This document shows, one piece after another, positions 24,981-34,878 of a stretch of 34,922 nucleotides of DNA. The position numbers were made by a program, and so were the translations under genes. This stretch comes from Bacteroides_E sp964522975 (GTDB lineage: Bacteria; Bacteroidota; Bacteroidia; Bacteroidales; Bacteroidaceae). Location of the stretch: positions 1 to 34,922 of the forward strand of contig CAZFXK010000011.1 of the NCBI GenBank assembly GCA_964522975.1, read 5' to 3'. Every line of letters begins with the position of its first letter. Within the stretch, counting starts at the first letter, position 1. The notes under the pieces are model-generated. The model was given only the letters and a program-made list of their open reading frames with translations. It was not told where the DNA came from and did no database searches.

Positions 24981-27900
24981 ATGAAACTAAAGTGCAACCA
25001 ATTTTTAGCAGGGTGTTTCATCCTGCTTTTATTTTTTATATCTGCTTGCTCTGATAAAAAAATAACAGATCCCATAATACCTTCCTCTGAGTTTTCTCCA
25101 TATATAAGTGCCTATACAGGAGGCATTATTTCAAAAAATACACCGATTCAAATTGAATTTACTCAAACCCCATCAGGAGTTGAGTTATATAAAAACATAA
25201 AAGTTAATCCATTTAAAATAAGTCCTAAAATAAAAGGTGAAACTCATTGGATTAACGCTAATACACTAGAGTTTATTCCTACTGAAAACTTGAAATCGGG
25301 AGAGATTTATACTGTTGACTTTAATTTAAGCCAATTTATTTCCGTACCTAAGGAACTATCCACTTTTACTTTTAGTTTTCAAGTCATAGAACAGCTATTT
25401 TCTTTATTTGTTGATCCAATACAAGTAACAACTGAAGCTACTGATAAGGTGAAAATAACCGGAACTCTAACATTTAGTGATAGTGAAGAAATAGATGATA
25501 TAGAATCGATTTTTTCTGCTCACTTACTACCTAATAAGGAACCTATCTCTGTAAAAGTAGTCAATACAAATGCCAATACTTATCTTTTCTCCCTTTCAGA
25601 TATTATTAGAAAAGAGAATGAACAAAAAGTGGAATTGTTAGTTGATGGCAATTCATTAAATATCAATCAAAAAGAGAAAGAAACAATAAAAATACCCGCA
25701 TTAAATTCTTTTGAATTATTGACAGTTCAACCTATAGATTTACCAGAAGTCGGTTTCTTGTTGACTTTTTCTGATCCTGTTTCAAATACTCAAAATTTGG
25801 ACGGGTTAATTGAATTATCTGATGTTACTTCCTACACCTTTCAAAAAGATCATAATCAAGTCTTTCTTTATTATGATCCTGTTGATGTGAAAAATTATAC
25901 TTTAAAGATAAACCAAGCTGTAAAAAATAGTAATGGGGTAGAATTAAATTCAGATCACACTTTTGCTTTTGAGCCTCAAAACCCTTTACCTGCTGTGAAA
26001 TTACTTTCTGACGCAGCCATACTACCAAATTCAGAAGAGTTAATATTGCCTTTTAGATGTGTAAATCTTAAAGCTATAGATGTACAGGTTATTCAAGTTT
26101 ATGAAAATAATATTTTATCTTTCTTACAAGAAAATAAACTTTCAGGTATCACTTCACTTCGCCGATTTGCCCGATTGGTGCATAAGGAAACGTTAGATTT
26201 AACTTTAGACAAGAGATACGATTTGACGAAATGGAATAACTTTTCCATTGATTTAGCCAAACTTTTCAAACAATCTCCAGGTTCTATTTATCGTATTATT
26301 CTCTCTTTTAAACAAGAATACTCTCTCTATCCTTGTGGAGATAACGAAGCTACTAAGTATGATTATTTAAAACAGACTCCCCAACCTTTCGATAATAGTG
26401 CATGGGATACCCCAGGTATGTATTATAATGAATATTACAATGATATGGATTGGAAAGTCTATGATTGGAAAGAGCGCAATAATCCTTGTCATCCTTCCTA
26501 TTATATGAGTGGAGATCGTTTAGTCTCTTGCAACGTAATGTCTTCTAACATTGGTGTTACGGTTAAAAGAAATAATAATCAAGAACTATGGGTTGCCTTA
26601 AATGATATTTTAACCATTAATCCTATTAAAGGAGGTGAGATTACAGTCTATAATTTTCAACTACAACCCATAGGTAAATCAAGCACTGATTCAGAGGGTT
26701 TAGCTAAGATGAAAGTTAGTGGAGTGCCTTTTGTTTTAGTTGCTACTTTTAATAAGCAAACAACCTATCTCCGTTTAGTGGATGGTGAAGAAAACTCAAC
26801 CAGTCGTTTTGATGTGGGAGGAGAAGAGCTGCAAAAAGGATTAAAAGGTTTGATTTATGGAGAAAGGGGAGTGTGGCGTCCCGGAGACACCTTGCATTTA
26901 ACATTTATCTTACACGATAAAGATAAACGTATTCCGGAAAAACATCCGGTTTCTTTTGAATTATACAACCCAAGGGGACAGTTTTATACTAAACAAATAT
27001 CAACAGAAGGAGTAAATGGTTTTTATACTTTTACCATTCCCACTTCACCAAATGACCCTACCGGAGTATGGAACTCTTATATAAAAGTTGGGGGGAGTAC
27101 TTTTCATAAGCCCTTACGTGTTGAAACGATAAAACCTAATCGTTTGAAAATAAATCTGAAGTTCCCTGGGGAGCTAATTCAAGCAAATAAAAAATCCATA
27201 ACGGCTAATCTTCATTCTGAATGGTTGACAGGTGCAAAAGCTCCTCATTTAAAATCACAAATAGAACTCTCATTAAGTCGTGTAAATACACAATTCAAGG
27301 ATTTTGGCAATTATCAATTCAATAATCCTACAACTCAATTTACTTATCAGAAACAAGAGATATATAAAGGAAAATTAGATCAGGAGGGTAGAGCCCAAAT
27401 AAATATAAAATTACCGGAAGCCAAAGAGGCACCCGGAATGCTTCAAGCCTATTTTACAACACAAGTGTTTGAGCCGGGAGGGAATGCAAGTATCTTTACA
27501 CAAACCATTCCATATTCTCCATATGATGCCTATGTTGGAATTCAATTAAAAGAAGGAGAAGAGTGGATAACCGATGAGGAGCATCGTATTGATCTTGTAG
27601 TAGTAGATGAGAAAGGTAAATTAATTAATCAAAGAAGAGAGCTAGAATACGAAATTTATAAATTAGATTGGAGTTGGTGGTGGGATAACTCTAATAGTTA
27701 TCTTTCAAATTATGTAAATAATACATCTAAAAAGCCTATCCATTCAGATTGTTTGATTACTTCTAATGGAAAAACTCATTTAAATTTTAAAATAGATTAT
27801 CCTGATTGGGGAGCTTATTTAATCTATGTGAAAGATAAAAAAGGAGGACATGCTACAGGAGGTACAGTTTATGTGGATTGGCCTAGTTGGAGAGGAAGAG

Positions 27901-30530
27901 CAAATCGTCAGGATCCTTCCGGTATATCCATGCTTTCTTTTTCTGTGGATAAAAAAGAGTATAAAGTGGGGGAGAAGGTAACTGCCATTATTCCCTCAGC
28001 TTCAGATGGAAAAGCTTTAATTTCGTTGGAAAATGGTTCTTGTGTACTTAAACAAGAATGGATTTCCATTTCATCAAAAAATGATACAAAGTATATCTTT
28101 GAAGTTACTCCTGATATGGCTCCTAATCTATATATTCATGTAACTTTATTACAGCCACACAATCAGACGGTTAATGATTTACCCATCCGTATGTATGGAG
28201 TTGTTCCGGTATTTGTATCCAATGAAAACTCTAAATTGATTCCTCAAATAAGGATGCCTAAAGAGTTAGAGCCGGAAAAAGAGTTTTCCATTACGATAAG
28301 TGAAAAACAGGGACGTCCAATGACCTATACTGTAGCCATAGTAGATGAGGGGCTACTGGATTTAACCGGATTTAAGACTCCCAATCCTTGGAATGCTTTT
28401 AACGTCAAGGAAGCTTTAGGTATTCGTACATGGGATATGTTTGATGAAGTATTAGGAGCCCAAACAGGAGTCTTTAGTTCTTTATTCAGCGTAGGTGGAG
28501 ATGAAATGTTAAAACAAAACGATGTAAAAATAAATCGGTTTAAACCCATTGTTCGTTTTATGGGTCCTTTTACCTTAGATAAAGGAAAAACACAAATCCA
28601 TAAAATAAAATTACCTATGTATATTGGTTCTGTAAGAACCATGGTTGTTGCCGGAGATGAAGGAAGTTACGGAAGTGCAGAAGAAACGACTTATGTGCGT
28701 TCTCCATTAATGTTGCTCTCTACTTTACCCCGTGTACTAAGTACTGATGAGGAAATCAGCCTACCTGTAAATGTGTTTTCTTTTGAGAAAGGAATAAAAG
28801 AGGTTTCGGTGAATGTTCAATCTTCTTATGGGAAAATTGAAGTTGTTGATAATCAAAAATCCATTTATTTTTCAGAACCGGGAGACCAAGTAGTTTATTT
28901 TAATTTAAAAACGAACGGAATAATAGGTAAAGAAAAGATAAAAATAACAGCGAATGGAGGAAAGAAGACTGCTTACGAATCCACAGAAATTGAAGTCCGT
29001 AATCCTAATCCAACTATAACACTTAGGGAGAATAGAACAGTAGAAGGAAACAGAACAGAAGAAATAGCCTATGAATGGAAAGAAAAGGGAGAGGTGTTAT
29101 GGACTTCCTTAGAAGTTTCTCGTATGCCCTCCTTTAATTTAAGCCAACGACTAGACTATTTAAGAGATTATGAACATTTGTGTACTGAGCAACTAACATC
29201 TAAAGCTTTGCCTTTACTTTATCTTTCTGATTTTAAGCAATTAAGCAAGGATGAAGAACAAAAAAACAAGGAAGAAGTACAGCGTATTATTCAACTTATT
29301 TATGGGCGTCAACTCACTAACGGAGGTTTTGAGTTTTGGCCGGGAATGAATAGAGCTCACGATTGGCTGACTAGTTATGTGGGACAATTTTTGTTGTTGG
29401 CACAAGAGAAAGGATATGCTGTTCAATCTTTGGTTTTAGATCGATGGAAAAACTTTCAGCAACAAGCTTCACAAAGTTGGACTCCAGTTACGCGAAAAGG
29501 ATGGGATGCCATATCGGATACCGAACAAGCTTATCGTTTATATAGTTTAGCTTTAGCTAATACTCCTAATAGAGGAGCTATGAATCGTCTCAAAGAGCTC
29601 AAAACACTCTCTTTAAATGCGAGATGGCGTTTAGCTGCAGCTTATGCTTTAGACGGAAAGAAAACGACAGCAGAAGAGTTGGTTTTTAATGCTCAAACTA
29701 CAGTAGAAGCCACTGAAAATCAAAATCTTATTTTTGGATCTTCTATTCGGGATAATGCTATGATTTTGGAAACCTTACTTTTATTAGGTAAGGATAATGA
29801 GGCTATAAATCTGGGAGAAAAAATAGCTAAAGAACTGGCTATGGAAAATTATTATAGCACTCAATCTACTGCTTATGCTATTTATGCAATGGCAGGCTTA
29901 TCCAATCAGTTTGCTAAAGTCTTGAAGTTTGATTGTACCTTTAATAATCAAAGTACAACTATTAATTCTGCTCAGGCATTTTATCAAACCGATTTAATAT
30001 CTAAAGATAAATCGGGTGTAATGACTTTTACCAATCATACGGATGGTAAATTAAATGTAACTTTAACTACTAAGTTTCAACCCATAGAAGATAAATTACC
30101 TTCTGTAGCTGAAAATATACAATTAGATGTAAAATATACAGATATGGAAGGTAAGCCTATTATCCCCCGTCTTTTAGAGCAAGGTACGGATTTTTATGCC
30201 TTAGTGAAAGTGACTAATATTAGTGGTCAATTAGATTTAAGACACCTGGCCTTAACTCATATATTTCCATCCGGGTGGGAATTATTTAATGCCCGTATGT
30301 ATGACTCTGATACTAATCATTCACTGGCATCCGGCTATACTTATCAAGATATTAGGGATGATCGAGTGCTTACGTATTTTGATTTACCTAAAAATACACA
30401 TAAAGTCTTTACGCTTAGATTGCAGGCAGCTTATAAAGGAAAATATATACTTCCGGCTATTCAATGTGAAGGCATGTACGATTTAAATACTTTTGCTCGC
30501 ACCGTAGCATCAAGAGTTGAAGTCAAGTGA
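24981..30530 (+). CDS. Alpha-2-macroglobulin family lipoprotein with thioester
   Basis: 1849 residues. The signal peptide ends in a lipobox I-S-A-Cys23, so the protein should be membrane-anchored. A chain of macroglobulin-type beta domains follows: MG1-like at about 45-120, an MG2/A2M_N segment near 605-720 (YGERGVWRPGDTLHLTF from 626), a bait-containing region near 975-1060, and the conserved A2M segment near 1237 (SPLMLLSTLPRVL). The thioester motif C-T-E-Q is at 1401-1404, followed by the helical thioester domain (NGGFEFWPGMN). Bacterial A2Ms with a thioester are thought to trap incoming proteases in the periplasm. The gene is 12 bases before pbpC, the classic pairing. A weak -7 match (TATCTTTA) lies at 24951. 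Confidence 0.94.
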   Translation: MKLKCNQFLAGCFILLLFFISACSDKKITDPIIPSSEFSPYISAYTGGIISKNTPIQIEFTQTPSGVELYKNIKVNPFKISPKIKGETHWINANTLEFIPTENLKSGEIYTVDFNLSQFISVPKELSTFTFSFQVIEQLFSLFVDPIQVTTEATDKVKITGTLTFSDSEEIDDIESIFSAHLLPNKEPISVKVVNTNANTYLFSLSDIIRKENEQKVELLVDGNSLNINQKEKETIKIPALNSFELLTVQPIDLPEVGFLLTFSDPVSNTQNLDGLIELSDVTSYTFQKDHNQVFLYYDPVDVKNYTLKINQAVKNSNGVELNSDHTFAFEPQNPLPAVKLLSDAAILPNSEELILPFRCVNLKAIDVQVIQVYENNILSFLQENKLSGITSLRRFARLVHKETLDLTLDKRYDLTKWNNFSIDLAKLFKQSPGSIYRIILSFKQEYSLYPCGDNEATKYDYLKQTPQPFDNSAWDTPGMYYNEYYNDMDWKVYDWKERNNPCHPSYYMSGDRLVSCNVMSSNIGVTVKRNNNQELWVALNDILTINPIKGGEITVYNFQLQPIGKSSTDSEGLAKMKVSGVPFVLVATFNKQTTYLRLVDGEENSTSRFDVGGEELQKGLKGLIYGERGVWRPGDTLHLTFILHDKDKRIPEKHPVSFELYNPRGQFYTKQISTEGVNGFYTFTIPTSPNDPTGVWNSYIKVGGSTFHKPLRVETIKPNRLKINLKFPGELIQANKKSITANLHSEWLTGAKAPHLKSQIELSLSRVNTQFKDFGNYQFNNPTTQFTYQKQEIYKGKLDQEGRAQINIKLPEAKEAPGMLQAYFTTQVFEPGGNASIFTQTIPYSPYDAYVGIQLKEGEEWITDEEHRIDLVVVDEKGKLINQRRELEYEIYKLDWSWWWDNSNSYLSNYVNNTSKKPIHSDCLITSNGKTHLNFKIDYPDWGAYLIYVKDKKGGHATGGTVYVDWPSWRGRANRQDPSGISMLSFSVDKKEYKVGEKVTAIIPSASDGKALISLENGSCVLKQEWISISSKNDTKYIFEVTPDMAPNLYIHVTLLQPHNQTVNDLPIRMYGVVPVFVSNENSKLIPQIRMPKELEPEKEFSITISEKQGRPMTYTVAIVDEGLLDLTGFKTPNPWNAFNVKEALGIRTWDMFDEVLGAQTGVFSSLFSVGGDEMLKQNDVKINRFKPIVRFMGPFTLDKGKTQIHKIKLPMYIGSVRTMVVAGDEGSYGSAEETTYVRSPLMLLSTLPRVLSTDEEISLPVNVFSFEKGIKEVSVNVQSSYGKIEVVDNQKSIYFSEPGDQVVYFNLKTNGIIGKEKIKITANGGKKTAYESTEIEVRNPNPTITLRENRTVEGNRTEEIAYEWKEKGEVLWTSLEVSRMPSFNLSQRLDYLRDYEHLCTEQLTSKALPLLYLSDFKQLSKDEEQKNKEEVQRIIQLIYGRQLTNGGFEFWPGMNRAHDWLTSYVGQFLLLAQEKGYAVQSLVLDRWKNFQQQASQSWTPVTRKGWDAISDTEQAYRLYSLALANTPNRGAMNRLKELKTLSLNARWRLAAAYALDGKKTTAEELVFNAQTTVEATENQNLIFGSSIRDNAMILETLLLLGKDNEAINLGEKIAKELAMENYYSTQSTAYAIYAMAGLSNQFAKVLKFDCTFNNQSTTINSAQAFYQTDLISKDKSGVMTFTNHTDGKLNVTLTTKFQPIEDKLPSVAENIQLDVKYTDMEGKPIIPRLLEQGTDFYALVKVTNISGQLDLRHLALTHIFPSGWELFNARMYDSDTNHSLASGYTYQDIRDDRVLTYFDLPKNTHKVFTLRLQAAYKGKYILPAIQCEGMYDLNTFARTVASRVEVK

Positions 30531-30542
30531 TCATTTAACTAA

Positions 30543-32837
30543 ATGATGAGGAGAAAATTAAAACAAATTTTCATTGTTTTATTGTTTGCAGGTCTTTTAG
30601 CGTATTTATTTTGTCTGCCAAAAGACCTGTTTACAACCCCTTATTCTACCGTTGTAGTGGATAGAGAAGGGGAGTTGTTGGGGGCTCGTACGGCGATAGA
30701 CGAACAATGGCGATTCCCTCCACAAGAGGAGGTTCCGGAAAAGTTTAAAGAAGCTATCATAGCCTTTGAGGATCAATATTTTTATTATCATTTAGGGATT
30801 AATCCCATTTCCATATTCAGAGCATTTCTACAAAACATTAAACAAAAAAAAATAGTAAGTGGAGGGAGTACTTTAACTATGCAGGTTATTCGTCTTTCAA
30901 GAAATAAACCTCGTACGTTAAAGGAGAAAATAATTGAAGCTATTTTAGCTACACGTTTAGAGTTTCGTTATTCTAAAAATAAAATACTTTCACTCTATGC
31001 TTCACATGCACCTTTTGGAGGAAATGTTGTTGGGATTGGAGCGGCATCCTGGCGATATTTTGGACATGCTTCCCATGAACTTTCTTGGGCTGAAGCAGCT
31101 ACCTTAGCTGTTTTACCCAATTCTCCGGCTTTAATTCATCTGGCACGTAGCCGATATCAACTATTAGTGAAAAGAAATAATCTTCTTAAGAAGTTAAGAG
31201 ATAGGGGAAGAATTACTGACTCTACTTATGAATTGGCTTTATCTGAACCTTTACCTCAAGAACCATTACCTTTACCACAAACAGCTCCTTATTTTGTTGA
31301 TCAATGTCATAAAACTCATCGAGGTAAACTTATATATTCCACCGTTAATAAAAGTCTGCAAGTACAAGTGGAATTTGTGTTAGAACGTTGGAATCGTCAG
31401 TTTCGTCAAAGTGAAATCAAGCATCTTGCTGCACTTATCATTGATATAGAAACAAATGAAATTCTTAGCTATTGTGGCAATATGGGGTATCAAGAAAAAG
31501 GATTGGGTAATCAGGTAGATTTATTACAAGCACCACGTAGTACAGGAAGTATCTTAAAACCCTTTCTTTATGCAGCAGCTTTAGAGGATGGAATAATCTT
31601 GCCCCATACTTTATTACCCGATGTTCCTGTAAACTTTAGTGGGTTTTCTCCTCAAAATTTTAATTTACAATTTGAAGGAGCTGTTTCTGCATCTGAAGCC
31701 ATTATTCGTTCTCTTAATGTCCCTGCTGTGGATTTGCTCAAGCAATATAGTGTACCAAGATTTCATACATTATTAAAAAATATAGGATTAAGTACTCTCA
31801 ATAAACCTTCTTCCTATTATGGATTATCCTTGATTTTGGGCGGATCGGAAGCTACTTTATATGAAATTACACAAGCTTATGCTAATATGGCACGAACACT
31901 TTTGAACTCTTCTCCTACAAAATTAGTATATAATAGGCAATCAAATGAAGATAATGAAATTCAAGAAAAAACATTCAGTAAAGGTGCCGTATGGCAACTT
32001 TTTGAGTCCATAAAGAACGTTTATCGTCCTGAAGAAGTAGATTGGCAAAGTTTGACATCCATGCAGAATGTTGCCTGGAAAACAGGAACCAGTTATGGCT
32101 TTCGAGATGCTTGGGCGGTTGGAGTGACTTCTAAGTATGCAATTGGTGTTTGGGCTGGAAATGCAACAGGAGAGGGTAAACCAGAGCTAGTGGGTACACG
32201 TACAGCTGCTCCTGTTTTATTCGATTTATTTAATTTACTTCCCTCTGCACCCTGGTTTACCATCCCACAAGGTGAATTCATTGATGCTGAAGTTTGTCCC
32301 CAATCGGGACATATAAAAGGGCGTTTTTGTGATGATACAGTTATTGAGCAGGTTTTACCCCAAGCTTTACGCACTGTATCGTGTCCATATCATAAACAAA
32401 TTACTGTAACTTTAGATGAGAAATATCGAGTTCGAAAAGAGTGCATGGATAATGAACCTACGCAACAGATGAGTTGGTTCATTTTGCCCCCTTCTTGGGC
32501 TTGGTTTTACAAGCAATACCATCCTGAATATAAAACGCTACCTCCTTTAATGAAAGGCTGTAGTGAGTCTCTATTTCAGCCTATGGCTTTTATTTATCCT
32601 CAACCTTATTCACGCATTTCATTACCTAAACAAATGGATGGTAACCCGGCTCAAGTGACTTTTGAATTAGCTCATTCAGAACAAAATGGTATTGTATATT
32701 GGCATTTAGATGATCATTACATCACTCATACCTCTAATTTCCATACGCTGACTTTAACGCCTGAAAAAGGTAAACACTCACTGACTGTAGTTGATGATTC
32801 TGGACAAACTTTGTCTACCGTTTTTTATGTTGAATAA
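30543..32837 (+). CDS. pbpC: Penicillin-binding protein 1C (bifunctional class A PBP)
   Basis: 764 residues anchored by one N-terminal helix (about 8-24). The transglycosylase domain has Glu76 in AFEDQYFYYH and GGSTLTMQVIRL (108-119). The transpeptidase domain has the catalytic triad motifs S336-I-L-K339, S390-L-N392 and K513-T-G-T516. A C-terminal domain after about residue 680 (TFELAHSEQNGIVYWHLDD onward) fits the PBP1C-specific C-terminal domain. It makes and cross-links peptidoglycan and is classically encoded with a periplasmic A2M, which may protect the wall-repair site from invading proteases. Two adjacent ATG codons (30543 and 30546) both could start it. Confidence 0.95.
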   Translation: MMRRKLKQIFIVLLFAGLLAYLFCLPKDLFTTPYSTVVVDREGELLGARTAIDEQWRFPPQEEVPEKFKEAIIAFEDQYFYYHLGINPISIFRAFLQNIKQKKIVSGGSTLTMQVIRLSRNKPRTLKEKIIEAILATRLEFRYSKNKILSLYASHAPFGGNVVGIGAASWRYFGHASHELSWAEAATLAVLPNSPALIHLARSRYQLLVKRNNLLKKLRDRGRITDSTYELALSEPLPQEPLPLPQTAPYFVDQCHKTHRGKLIYSTVNKSLQVQVEFVLERWNRQFRQSEIKHLAALIIDIETNEILSYCGNMGYQEKGLGNQVDLLQAPRSTGSILKPFLYAAALEDGIILPHTLLPDVPVNFSGFSPQNFNLQFEGAVSASEAIIRSLNVPAVDLLKQYSVPRFHTLLKNIGLSTLNKPSSYYGLSLILGGSEATLYEITQAYANMARTLLNSSPTKLVYNRQSNEDNEIQEKTFSKGAVWQLFESIKNVYRPEEVDWQSLTSMQNVAWKTGTSYGFRDAWAVGVTSKYAIGVWAGNATGEGKPELVGTRTAAPVLFDLFNLLPSAPWFTIPQGEFIDAEVCPQSGHIKGRFCDDTVIEQVLPQALRTVSCPYHKQITVTLDEKYRVRKECMDNEPTQQMSWFILPPSWAWFYKQYHPEYKTLPPLMKGCSESLFQPMAFIYPQPYSRISLPKQMDGNPAQVTFELAHSEQNGIVYWHLDDHYITHTSNFHTLTLTPEKGKHSLTVVDDSGQTLSTVFYVE

Positions 32838-32940
32838 AATAAAAATAGTTATTCGCCACCATTACTAAAACTTTTAAAACAGTATCAAGTTATAAATAGG
32901 TAAAAATCAGTATTAAAAGTAATTCTTCATCTTTTTTTCT

Positions 32941-32964
32941 TATCTTTGCATCAAATTTTGGAGG
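32941..32964 (+). promoter_or_regulatory. -7 box and Shine-Dalgarno before the NIF3 gene
   Basis: TATCTTTG at 32941-32948 is an exact TAnnTTTG match, without a clear -33 TTTG upstream. GGAGG at 32960-32964 sits 6 bases before the ATG at 32971, one of the few strong Shine-Dalgarno sequences in this window, and fixes that start. Confidence 0.5.
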
Positions 32965-32970
32965 ATCAAA

Positions 32971-34065
32971 ATGAAAATTAAGGAAGTTTTAAACGCCCTT
33001 GAAATATTCGCACCTCTGCCTTTGCAAGACGGATTTGATAATGCCGGTTTGCAATTAGGATTAACAGAAGTGGAAATTACAGGGGCTTTGTTATGTTTAG
33101 ACGTTACTGAAGCGGTAATCAACGAAGCAATTGACTTAGGTTATAATTTGATTATAGCACATCATCCTTTGTTATTTAAAGGTTATAAATCAATTACAGG
33201 TAAAAATTATGTTGAACGCTGCATATTGAAAGCCATAAAAAATGATATTGTGGTTTATGCAGCTCATACCAATTTAGATAATGCTCCTCAGGGAGTGAAT
33301 TATAAAATAGCTTCTATTTTAGGTCTTCAAAACATACGCATACTTTCAGCCAAAGAAAATGCTTTATCCAAATTGGTTACATTTGTTCCTGTAAATTCTA
33401 TTGAAAAAGTTCGTAATGCGCTTTTTGAAGCCGGTTGTGGCAATATTGGGAATTATGATTGTTGCAGTTATAATGTAGAAGGCGAAGGAAGTTTTAGAGC
33501 GAATGAAGAAGCTCACCCTTTTGTGGGGAGTAAAGGGGAATTGCATTTTGAAAAGGAAATTCGTATTGAAACCATTTTCCCAAGCTATAAGAATGATACT
33601 ATTTTAAAAGCTTTATTTCAAACGCACCCTTATGAGGAGGTGGCTTATGATATTTATCCATTGAATAATAGGTGGGAACAGGTAGGTTCCGGTGTTATAG
33701 GAACTTTAAACGAGCCCATGTTAGCTATGGATTTCTTATTGCGCGTAAAAGAAAAATTCAATGCAGGGTGTGTATTGCATAATTGTAATAAAAATCGTAA
33801 AATAAAGAAAATTGCACTTTGTGGTGGTGCCGGCTCTTTTTTAATTCCCCAAGCTCTCAGACAAGGAGCTGATCTGTTTTTGACCGGTGAAATTAAATAC
33901 CATGATTATTTTGGGTATGAAAACCAAATGATTTTGGCTGCCATTGGGCATTATGAAAGTGAGCAATACACAAGTAATCTGTTATTAGATTATCTGAATA
34001 AGCATTTCCCTCAAATAGATAAAAAAATTAGTACAATAAATACAAATCCCATAAAATATTTATAA
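32971..34065 (+). CDS. NIF3/DUF34 family dinuclear metal-binding protein
   Basis: 364 residues in the long form of the family: an N-terminal half with metal ligands (AHHPLLFKG, His64-His65; HTNLD, His99 and Asp103), an inserted PII/CutA-like middle domain (about 130-235, including HPYEEVAYDIYPL) and a C-terminal half with CGGAGSF and GHYESEQYT, whose His and Glu complete the metal site. Members form hexameric toroids with two metal ions per subunit. Biochemical role is unsettled; it is annotated in places as GTP cyclohydrolase type 1-like, which I would not rely on. The zinc-ribbon gene starts 6 bases after its stop. Confidence 0.93.
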   Translation: MKIKEVLNALEIFAPLPLQDGFDNAGLQLGLTEVEITGALLCLDVTEAVINEAIDLGYNLIIAHHPLLFKGYKSITGKNYVERCILKAIKNDIVVYAAHTNLDNAPQGVNYKIASILGLQNIRILSAKENALSKLVTFVPVNSIEKVRNALFEAGCGNIGNYDCCSYNVEGEGSFRANEEAHPFVGSKGELHFEKEIRIETIFPSYKNDTILKALFQTHPYEEVAYDIYPLNNRWEQVGSGVIGTLNEPMLAMDFLLRVKEKFNAGCVLHNCNKNRKIKKIALCGGAGSFLIPQALRQGADLFLTGEIKYHDYFGYENQMILAAIGHYESEQYTSNLLLDYLNKHFPQIDKKISTINTNPIKYL

Positions 34066-34071
34066 AGTAAT

Positions 34072-34878
34072 ATGAGTAAGAAAAAAGAGTTAACTGTAGA
34101 AGAAAGATTAGATGCTTTGTATCAGTTACAAACCACATTATCAAAAATTGATGAAATTAAAATTTTACGTGGCGAACTCCCTCTTGAAGTTCAAGATTTA
34201 GAAGATGAAATTGCAGGATTGAATACCCGTATCAGCAATAATAAGGAAGAGATAGATGAGATAAAGAAAACCTTAGCAGGGAAAAAAATCAAGATAGATG
34301 AAGCTGAAGTATCGATCGAAAAATATAACAACCAGCTGGAGAATGTTCGCAATAACAAAGAATACGATATTTTATCCAAAGATATTGAGTATCAAAATTT
34401 AAATATTGAGCTCTACAAGAAGAACATAAAAGATCTTACTGATGAATCTAAAGCTAAAAAGGAAGAACTGGAAAAAAGCAAACTGGAATTAGAGGATAGA
34501 GAAAAAGAGTTTGAAATAAAAAAGAATGAATTAGGTGAAATCATCACAGAAACTAAACAAGACGAAGAAAAGCTTAGAGAACAAGCTAAAAAGTTGGAGG
34601 AAAAAATAGAACCTCGTCTTTTACAATCTTACAAACGAATTCGTAAAAATTCTCGTAATGGATTAGGCATTGTTTATGTTCAACGTGATGCTTGTGGTGG
34701 TTGTTTTAATAAAATACCCCCTCAAAGACAGCTCGACATCCGTTCTCGTAAAAAAATCATTGTTTGTGAATATTGTGGACGTATTTTAATTGACCCTGAA
34801 TTAGCCGGGATTAATCTAGAGGAAGTACAAGACGCCAAAGCAAAAAAGAAAAAAGCTATCCGCAAGAAGAAAGCATAA
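34072..34878 (+). CDS. Coiled-coil zinc-ribbon protein (C4-type, DUF164/CT398 family)
   Basis: 268 residues. About 30-180 is a continuous, highly charged coiled coil (Glu, Lys, Asn-rich). A four-cysteine zinc ribbon follows: Cys208-Gly-Gly-Cys211 and Cys232-Glu-Tyr-Cys235, with the conserved PPQRQLDIRSR segment between them. A lysine-rich tail ends the protein. No signal peptide, so cytoplasmic. The family is found directly after NIF3/DUF34 in many bacteria, which suggests a shared process, perhaps nucleic-acid linked given the zinc ribbon and basic tail, but no activity is established that I can name. The 44 bases after the stop show no complete terminator before the window ends. Confidence 0.92.
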   Translation: MSKKKELTVEERLDALYQLQTTLSKIDEIKILRGELPLEVQDLEDEIAGLNTRISNNKEEIDEIKKTLAGKKIKIDEAEVSIEKYNNQLENVRNNKEYDILSKDIEYQNLNIELYKKNIKDLTDESKAKKEELEKSKLELEDREKEFEIKKNELGEIITETKQDEEKLREQAKKLEEKIEPRLLQSYKRIRKNSRNGLGIVYVQRDACGGCFNKIPPQRQLDIRSRKKIIVCEYCGRILIDPELAGINLEEVQDAKAKKKKAIRKKKA

